A DNA stretch of 7,685 nucleotides from Bordetella parapertussis (GTDB lineage: Bacteria; Pseudomonadota; Gammaproteobacteria; Burkholderiales; SG8-41): the NCBI GenBank assembly GCA_945870465.1, contig CAMBSS010000187.1, positions 1-7,685 on the forward strand. The letters are read 5' to 3'. Made by a program: the position numbers and the translations under genes. Every line of letters starts with the position of its first letter. Positions within the stretch are counted from its first letter, which is position 1. Of the stretch, positions 1 through 4,010 are shown piece after piece. The notes beneath the pieces are model-generated. The model was not told the DNA's origin. It made no database searches and saw only the letters and a list, made by a program, of their open reading frames with translations.

Positions 1-267
1 CGAGTCGGCGCCGTAATTGACGTTGTTGGCGATGCCGACAACGTCAACACCTGCACGCTTGAGCGCCTCGCCACCCGCGGCGGCAGGCGCATTGAAGGCC
101 TCGTCGTCATCCGCGCCGCCGCCGGGCGGGTCGTACAGACAGCATTCGAGATTGCAGAAGACGACGTCGGCAGCCTTGAACGCCTGCTCGAAATGCTTGA
201 AGGGAACGCCGGGATCGGTCACACCCAGCAGATTGACGTCACCGGAAAAAATCATGCGTAGCGGCAC
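1..267 (-). CDS. CapA-family (PGA_cap-type) metallophosphatase, N-terminal part, runs off left edge
   Basis: The first 89 codons of a gene that continues beyond position 1. The translation shows an early GDVNLLG (the G-D metal-site motif of the family), then ADVVFCNLE (the conserved NLE motif) and GVDVVGIANNVNYG, which aligns with the ANNHxxDxG motif of CapA-like calcineurin-type phosphoesterases. The usual His of NNH is Val here. No signal peptide is seen, so a cytoplasmic location is likely. I chose the GTG start at 267 because an AGGAG ribosome site (275-279) lies 7 bases before it; in-frame ATGs at 282 and 255 lack a well-placed site. CapA proteins are named for poly-gamma-glutamate capsule synthesis, but many bacterial homologues lack capsule genes and have no defined role. 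A promoter is visible upstream. Family assignment is fairly sure; function is not. Confidence 0.75.
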   Translation of the reverse strand, partial: MPLRMIFSGDVNLLGVTDPGVPFKHFEQAFKAADVVFCNLECCLYDPPGGGADDDEAFNAPAAAGGEALKRAGVDVVGIANNVNYGADS

Positions 268-274
268 AAGCGGG

Positions 275-279
275 CTCCT
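275..279 (-). promoter_or_regulatory. Ribosome binding site that supports the GTG start of the CapA-like gene
   Basis: On the minus strand the sequence reads AGGAG, then seven bases, then GTG at 267-265. The ATG at 282 lies upstream of this site, and the ATG at 255 is about 19 bases past it. The site therefore favours the GTG start. Confidence 0.55.
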
Positions 280-309
280 CATTGCGGGCAATGCAGGCAC
301 TGCCGCACC

Positions 310-324
310 GGCGGCTGAGCCGCC
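310..324 (-). promoter_or_regulatory. Perfect GC stem-loop at the predicted 5' end of the CapA-like transcript
   Basis: GGCGGC-TGA-GCCGCC is a perfect 6-bp inverted repeat with a 3-base loop. Read on the minus strand it begins almost at the transcription start predicted from the promoter at 331-359, so it would form a stem-loop at the mRNA 5' end. Such structures can protect messages from decay. On the plus strand it is followed by ATTTTTG and could be a weak terminator, but no plus-strand gene lies before it. The inverted repeat is seen directly; the role is inferred. Confidence 0.4.
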
Positions 325-330
325 ATTTTT

Positions 331-359
331 GTTATATTCGGGTGTACGAACGCGAACAA
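331..359 (-). promoter_or_regulatory. Sigma70-like promoter for the CapA-like gene
   Basis: On the minus strand a -35 TTGTTC (359-354) is separated by exactly 17 bases from a -10 TATAAC (336-331). This predicts a start near 324 and a leader of about 57 bases before the GTG codon. The region is AT-rich in otherwise GC-rich DNA. Two dyad sites lie just upstream, in positions typical of activator binding. Confidence 0.55.
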
Positions 360-376
360 GCACTCTAATTCACGAC

Positions 377-430
377 CGGTATGTATGCAATACATGCCGC
401 TGCATAGCGGTATGATGTGACGACATACTG
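377..430. promoter_or_regulatory. Tandem pair of dyad operator-like sites
   Basis: Two sites share one layout: CGGTATG-N9-CATGCCG (377-399) and CGGTATG-N9-CATACTG (408-430). The left half-sites are identical and each right half-site is a 6-of-7 inverted match. The repeat period is 31 bases, about three helical turns, so two dimers would bind the same DNA face. The centres are about 65 and 96 bases upstream of the predicted start of the CapA-like gene, which suits an activator. The regulator is not in the window, and I cannot name its family from these sites alone. Confidence 0.5.
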
Positions 431-456
431 ATGCGCGGCACGCGCGCACCTGCCGG

Positions 457-480
457 GCAAACCGGCAAACCGGCAAACGG
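457..480. repeat. 8-bp tandem repeat, three units, at the broken edge of the Bug remnant
   Basis: GCAAACCG occurs twice in tandem (457-464, 465-472), followed by GCAAACGG (473-480). A more degenerate fourth unit may reach 488. The array ends within a few bases of where similarity to Bug proteins begins, so it may mark or have promoted the rearrangement that removed the front of that gene. Confidence 0.6.
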
Positions 481-485
481 GGGAA

Positions 486-899
486 ACGGGACCGCTGGTC
501 ACCGACCTGATTGCGGGGCAGACTTCATTGACCATCACGGGCGTGCCGCCGCTTTATCCTTTCGTGCAGTCCGGCCGGCTGCGCGGCATTGCTGTCGGCT
601 CGGTGAAACGCCTGGCTCTCATGCCCGACCTGCCGACCATTGCGGAAGCGGGCGTGCCCGGTTATGAATCATCGACATGGTTTGGTCCGCTCGCGCCGGC
701 GAAAACACCGCGCGAAATCATCCTCAGGCTGAATACGGAGCTGCTGAAAATACTGCAACGCCCCGACATCAAAGCGCGGTTTGCAGCAGAAGGCGCCGAA
801 GGATTGGGCAGCACGCCCGAGGAATTCGGGACTTATATCAAAAGCGAGATTGACCGCTGGGGCCGCGTGATCAAGGCCGCCGGCGTGCGGCCGGAGTAA
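486..899 (+). pseudogene. Remnant of a Bug/TctC-family solute-binding protein gene (C-terminal part only)
   Basis: Codons from about 486 to the TAA at 897-899 encode about 137 residues that match the last third of Bug (tripartite tricarboxylate transporter substrate-binding) proteins: TGPLVTDLIAGQ, then GRLRGIAV, LPDLPTIAEAGVPGYE, LLAPAKTP-like LAPAKTPREII, GSTPEEF and a final RWGRVIKAAGV. It aligns with residues from about 189 onward of the intact Bug protein at 2190-3167, but the two differ at most positions, so this is not a recent copy. The signal peptide and first lobe are absent. The frame stays open back to 432, but that part does not resemble the family and holds no credible start; a TTG at 528 has no ribosome site. 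It is therefore read as a 5'-truncated, inactive gene. Its stop lies one base from the convergent dioxygenase gene. Confidence 0.8.
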
Positions 900-900
900 C

Positions 901-1836
901 TCAGGCTGCTGCGGCCTGCGCGGCGCGGCGCGCGGCCACTTCCTGCGGCAGCGCTACGCCTTCCTGCTCGCAGGTGTTGGCGACATCGCTGATCGTCACG
1001 CGTCGCATGTCGCGCACCCAGCGCAAATCATCGTAGTCGGTACCGCGGTGCATGGTGCAGCGGTTGTCCCACATCACGAGTTCGTTCGGACGCCAGCGAT
1101 GCGTATACACGAACTGGCGCTGCGTCGTGTGCGCAACCAGTTCATCGATGAGCGCGCGCCCTTCCGCGTCGGCCATGCCGTAAATCGGGCCTGCATGCGA
1201 AGCGACATATAAAGACTTGCGGCCATTCTGCGGTATCGTGCGCGCCAGCAATTGCGGCACCGGCGGCAAGCGGCGTTGTTCTTCTTCGGTGAATTCGGCA
1301 AAACCGCTGCGCCGGCGCGAATGTGCGATGCAATGCTCGGCGATGAGGCCCTGCAGTTTTTTCTTCATGACGTCGGGCAGCGCATCGTAAGCCGCGCGCT
1401 GATCGGCGAATTCGGTATGTCCGCCGACCGGCGCAACAGTGCGGCCGTAGAGCAGCGAGCACAGGCTGGGCAGGAACTTGAACGAGCTGTCGGTGTGCCA
1501 CAGGCGGTTGCCCATTTTGTACATGCGCTGGCGGCTCGTCTCGCCCCAGATCTTGCCATCAGCAGAAAGATTCGAGATATCGGCAAACGCGCCTGAGAAG
1601 CGGCTCGGCGTCGCTTTGGGATCGAGCGTGCGGTCCATCTCAACCGGCCCGAACTTCTTGCCGAACGCGAAATGCTGGTCCAGCGTCAGGTCCTGGCCCG
1701 GGAAAATCAATACGGAATATTTCCAGAACGCCTGCTGGATTTCCGCGAAATCTGCGTCCGCCAGCGGCTGCGACAAATCGACGTCGCCGACTTCGGCGGC
1801 AAAGGTGGGTGTGACGGGTGAAATGGTGATGGTCAT
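901..1836 (-). CDS. TauD/TfdA-family Fe(II)/2-oxoglutarate-dependent dioxygenase, TfdA-like
   Basis: A 311-residue cytoplasmic oxygenase. The iron ligands are visible: H114 and D116 in LWHTDSSF, and distal H263 in CTMHRG. R275 is placed to bind the 2-oxoglutarate carboxylate, and R279 follows in RDMRRVTI. These enzymes couple decarboxylation of 2-oxoglutarate to hydroxylation of a substrate; TfdA hydroxylates phenoxyacetates, which then split to a phenol and glyoxylate. ADISN, the WHTDSSF segment, RAAYDALP and FVYTHRW...LVMWDNRC resemble TfdA as I recall it more than taurine dioxygenase TauD. The actual substrate cannot be read from sequence. The ATG at 1836 has GAGGAG seven bases upstream. 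The gene lies 76 bases downstream of a small lipoprotein gene and, beyond that, a Bug binding-protein gene on the same strand, probably in one transcript. The C-terminus is alanine-rich. Confidence 0.9.
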   Translation of the reverse strand: MTITISPVTPTFAAEVGDVDLSQPLADADFAEIQQAFWKYSVLIFPGQDLTLDQHFAFGKKFGPVEMDRTLDPKATPSRFSGAFADISNLSADGKIWGETSRQRMYKMGNRLWHTDSSFKFLPSLCSLLYGRTVAPVGGHTEFADQRAAYDALPDVMKKKLQGLIAEHCIAHSRRRSGFAEFTEEEQRRLPPVPQLLARTIPQNGRKSLYVASHAGPIYGMADAEGRALIDELVAHTTQRQFVYTHRWRPNELVMWDNRCTMHRGTDYDDLRWVRDMRRVTISDVANTCEQEGVALPQEVAARRAAQAAAA

Positions 1837-1884
1837 CCGTCAACTCCTCGACATTTGATGCATTGAAATCGTGAGAGCGTGAGG

Positions 1885-1913
1885 GCGCGAGGAGTTAACC
1901 AACGATCTCGCGC
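1885..1913 (-). other. Inverted repeat between the lipoprotein and dioxygenase genes
   Basis: GCGCGAG (1885-1891) pairs perfectly with CTCGCGC (1907-1913) around a 15-base loop. The stem touches the stop codon of the lipoprotein gene. No T-run follows on either strand, so it is not a canonical terminator. It could be a partial terminator or an mRNA processing or stability element that lowers dioxygenase expression relative to upstream genes. Only the pairing is seen. Confidence 0.4.
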
Positions 1914-2113
1914 TATTTGTCAGCGTCTTTTTCCGCGCGTTGCTGCACCTGCTCCATCGCCTGGCCGACTTTCTGTTGCGCCTGCTCCATGGTCTTTTTG
2001 CCTTCCTCAATTTCCTTTTGCTTGATGGCGGCGCTGGTCGCGGCAGTGGTCGCGGTCTCGACACCGCAGCCGGCGAGCGCGAAGGCCGCGAATATGGCGA
2101 TGAGCTTATGCAT
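1913..2113 (-). CDS. Small predicted lipoprotein of unknown function
   Basis: A 66-residue protein with a short hydrophobic signal and the lipobox L13-A14-G15-C16, so the mature protein would be 51 residues anchored through C16. Gly follows the Cys rather than Asp, so an inner-membrane retention signal is not evident and outer-membrane sorting is likely. The mature part is Ala/Thr-rich at first (TATTAATSAAIK), then a highly charged, Gln-rich segment from about residue 32 that should form one amphipathic helix or coiled coil (EEGKKTMEQAQQKVGQAMEQ). The ATG at 2113 has AGGAG six bases upstream. It sits between the Bug and dioxygenase genes with gaps of 76 bases on both sides. Similar tiny lipoproteins occur in betaproteobacteria without assigned roles, as I recall; I infer no function beyond envelope attachment. 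Confidence 0.75.
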   Translation of the reverse strand: MHKLIAIFAAFALAGCGVETATTAATSAAIKQKEIEEGKKTMEQAQQKVGQAMEQVQQRAEKDADK

Positions 2114-2130
2114 GATCTTCTCCTGACTAC

Positions 2131-2140
2131 GCAGTACTGC
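2131..2140. promoter_or_regulatory. Perfect 10-bp palindrome upstream of the lipoprotein gene
   Basis: GCAGTACTGC is its own reverse complement and lies 18-27 bases before the lipoprotein start codon. It could be a small operator or pure chance. No convincing promoter was found around it; only a -10-like TAAAAT (2148-2143) without a matching -35. Confidence 0.25.
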
Positions 2141-2149
2141 TTATTTTAC

Positions 2150-2171
2150 GCGCATCCCGGGCGGGATGCGC
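2150..2171. other. Strong 9-bp perfect hairpin after the intact Bug gene
   Basis: GCGCATCCC (2150-2158) and GGGATGCGC (2163-2171) are perfect complements around a 4-base loop. It begins 18 bases after the Bug stop codon in the direction of transcription. No T-run follows it on the minus strand (the next bases are GTAAAATAAG), so it does not fit an intrinsic terminator. It may protect the Bug message from 3' decay and so allow more Bug protein than the downstream products. Confidence 0.5.
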
Positions 2172-2189
2172 TGGCCTGCCTGCGGCGTG

Positions 2190-3167
2190 TTACTCCTGCT
2201 TGATCTCCGCGTCCTTGATCACGCGCGCCCAGCGCGTCAGTTCGTCCTCGATCTTTTTGCGGAACTGCTCGGGCGTGTTGCCCCCGGCCTCCAGCCCGCT
2301 CACAGCCAGGCGCTCGGCCATTTCCGGCGACGCGAGTGCTTTCTGGATTTCGTCGTTGAGACGCTTGATCACCGGTTTCGGCGTGCCGCCGACCGTGATG
2401 ATGCTGTACCAATTGCTGACGTTGACGTCGGGCACGCCGCCTTCGGCAAACGTCGGCACGTCGGGCAGCGATTTGCTGCGCTTGGGCACGGCTGCGGCGA
2501 GTATCTTGAGACGCCCGGCTTTGACGAGCGGCAACGAGACTGCCGGCGTCGAGATGGTCGACTGGATCTGGCCGGCGACGACGTCGGACATGGCGGGACC
2601 GACGCTCTTGTACGGCACGTGAATCATGTTGATGCCGGCGCGTAGACGGAAAAGCTCGCCCGTCATGTGCGTGCCGCTGCCGCTGCCGGCCGAGCCTATG
2701 GTCAGCTTGCCGGGCTGTGCCTTCGCTGCTGCGACAAAATCCTTGAGGCTGGTGGCGTACGGCAAGCCGGGATTCACCACCAGAATGTACGGCGCCTCGG
2801 CCACCACCGACACCGGATCGAAGCTTTTCAAGGCGTCGTACTTCGGATCTTTGAAAAACGCGATATTGATTGTGAAGCCGGAATCCGCGAGCAATAGCGT
2901 GTAGCCGTCGGGCGCGGAATTCGCGGCGATTTGGGTGCCGACGAGCGAAGCAGCGCCCGGACGATTGTCCACCACCACCGTCTGCCCCATCTGCTCGGTC
3001 AGTTTCTGGCCGATCAGGCGGCCGACGAAATCCGACCCGCCGCCTGCGGCGAAGGGCACGATCAGCCGGATCGGCTTGTTCGGATAAGTTTGCGCGAAAG
3101 CACAAGAAGCGATCAGGCATGCCCCAAAAACAAGCGCCGTGCGCGGCGCCATTAATCGTGTCGTCAT
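2190..3167 (-). CDS. Bug/TctC-family periplasmic solute-binding protein (tripartite tricarboxylate transporter type)
   Basis: A full-length 325-residue member. Residues 1-25 form a signal peptide ending in CAFA before QTYPNKPIRLIVPF, the typical mature start of Bug proteins. AAGGGSD (40-46) and SAGSGSGTHM (159-168) match the ligand-binding loops of the cleft; VPYKSVGPAM, LPDVPTFAEGGVPD and the C-terminal RWARVIKDAEI are further family marks. Bug proteins bind carboxylic acids, amino acids or aromatic acids in the periplasm; many are orphans with no TctA/TctB genes nearby, as here. The ATG at 3167 has GGAGG nine bases upstream; an internal ATG (residue 6) would shorten the signal peptide. Downstream on the same strand lie the lipoprotein and a TfdA-like dioxygenase, suggesting the ligand could be the dioxygenase's substrate or a precursor. 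The ligand is not predictable from sequence. Confidence 0.93.
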   Translation of the reverse strand: MTTRLMAPRTALVFGACLIASCAFAQTYPNKPIRLIVPFAAGGGSDFVGRLIGQKLTEQMGQTVVVDNRPGAASLVGTQIAANSAPDGYTLLLADSGFTINIAFFKDPKYDALKSFDPVSVVAEAPYILVVNPGLPYATSLKDFVAAAKAQPGKLTIGSAGSGSGTHMTGELFRLRAGINMIHVPYKSVGPAMSDVVAGQIQSTISTPAVSLPLVKAGRLKILAAAVPKRSKSLPDVPTFAEGGVPDVNVSNWYSIITVGGTPKPVIKRLNDEIQKALASPEMAERLAVSGLEAGGNTPEQFRKKIEDELTRWARVIKDAEIKQE

Positions 3168-3308
3168 GTTGCACTACCTCCGAATGAAAATCTTAACCTA
3201 AAGAGAAATCCAAGCCCGTCATCGTAATCTTGCGCCGCGGCATCACGATCGCCGCCGCGCCGAGGATGGCTGTCAATATATCATCCCTGCATTCCACCGC
3301 CGCAAGAG
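3168..3308. other. Intergenic region upstream of the Bug gene, with a GC-rich imperfect hairpin
   Basis: These 141 bases hold no gene. GCGC-C-GCGGC (3232-3241) pairs with GCCGC-C-GCGC (3251-3260), leaving one C-C mismatch and a 9-base loop. No T-run follows on the minus strand. Minus-strand TTGACA (a perfect -35 hexamer, near 3270-3275) lacks a good -10 at normal spacing, and a -10-like TAAGAT nearer the gene lacks a -35, so I call no promoter. The Bug gene's promoter and any terminator of the exonuclease gene should lie here. Confidence 0.35.
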
Positions 3309-4010
3309 TCAACGCCCCTGCAGCCAATGCCGGTTGCGGCCGATAGCGCGCAGGCCGGCCACCGTGCTCACGCCTTGCCGCGCGCAGGTCCCCAGAACGA
3401 TCAACAGTAATTGGGCGGTCGCCAGCGTGTCCGCCAGCGCGTCGTGGCGCGCGTAAACGCCGATGCCGAACACCGCGAGCCAGTCATCGAGATTTTTTGC
3501 ATTGGGCGCGCGCTCGCCAAGCAACGCCGGCGCGAGTTCTGCAAGGTCCAGCCAGGGTTGCTGGAGACCGGTGCCGAGCGTCTGCTCCAGCGCGCGGCCT
3601 ATCATGAGGCGATCGAAATCGGCGTGAAACGCGACCAGCGGGTCCTTGCCGGCGAATCGCAAAAACGACAGCAGGGCATCGGATGGCTCGCTGCCTTCGC
3701 GCTGCCGGGTGCCACCGATGCGATGCACCAGTATGTTTTCCGTAGTACTCGGCGCGTCCTGGCGCAGTATGGTTTCGAAGCTTTGCGCGAACTGAATGGC
3801 GCCGTGATCTACGGCCAGCGCGCCGATCGAGATCAGGCGGTCATGCCGCGCATCGAGTCCGCTGCTTTCAACATCGACCACCACCAGGCGCGCTTCGCTC
3901 AATGGTCCGCGCAATTCCGCCGCGGGCAGCGCGCGCCAATCTGCCAGCGCCTGCATCTGACCTCTATCCAGCGGCGGCGGCCGCCGGAACCAGCGGGCCA
4001 GCCGGTTCAT
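3309..4010 (-). CDS. DnaQ-like DEDDh 3'-5' exonuclease
   Basis: A 233-residue protein with all motifs of the DEDDh class: Exo I in VVVDVESSGLD (D46, E48), Exo II in FHADFDRLMI (D133) and Exo III in YARHDALADTLAT (H189, D194). These residues hold two metal ions for removal of nucleotides from 3' ends. The first 40 residues (MNRLARWFRRPPPLD...) are basic and proline-rich and lie outside the catalytic fold. It is annotated in relatives as a DNA polymerase III epsilon-like exonuclease, but it differs from true replicative DnaQ and its substrate (DNA, RNA or a small nucleotide) is unknown. The start codon overlaps the stop of the upstream DUF294/CBS gene as ATGA and has no ribosome site of its own, so translation is probably coupled and the two proteins likely work together. 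Confidence 0.88.
   Translation of the reverse strand: MNRLARWFRRPPPLDRGQMQALADWRALPAAELRGPLSEARLVVVDVESSGLDARHDRLISIGALAVDHGAIQFAQSFETILRQDAPSTTENILVHRIGGTRQREGSEPSDALLSFLRFAGKDPLVAFHADFDRLMIGRALEQTLGTGLQQPWLDLAELAPALLGERAPNAKNLDDWLAVFGIGVYARHDALADTLATAQLLLIVLGTCARQGVSTVAGLRAIGRNRHWLQGR

Noticed and set aside
310..330. Intrinsic terminator on the plus strand (hairpin followed by ATTTTTG)
   Set aside because: No plus-strand gene precedes it, the stem is only 6 bp and the T-run is short. A role in the minus-strand leader fits better.
431..667. A frameshifted continuation of the Bug gene upstream in another frame
   Set aside because: The other frames before 486 show no similarity to Bug proteins, and the region holds repeats and operator-like sites instead, so truncation is the better explanation.
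528..899. A short independent gene starting at the TTG at 528
   Set aside because: There is no ribosome site, and the Bug-like sequence already begins before this codon at about 486, so it is a remnant rather than a designed short gene.
901..940. C-terminal alanine tail of the dioxygenase as an ssrA-like degradation tag
   Set aside because: The end lacks the specific tag sequence, and alanine-rich tails are common in high-GC genomes.
2146..3174. A 342-codon open frame on the minus strand overlapping the Bug gene
   Set aside because: It is an Arg-rich translation with no family features, in another frame of a gene with a clear signal peptide and Bug motifs; typical of high-GC DNA.
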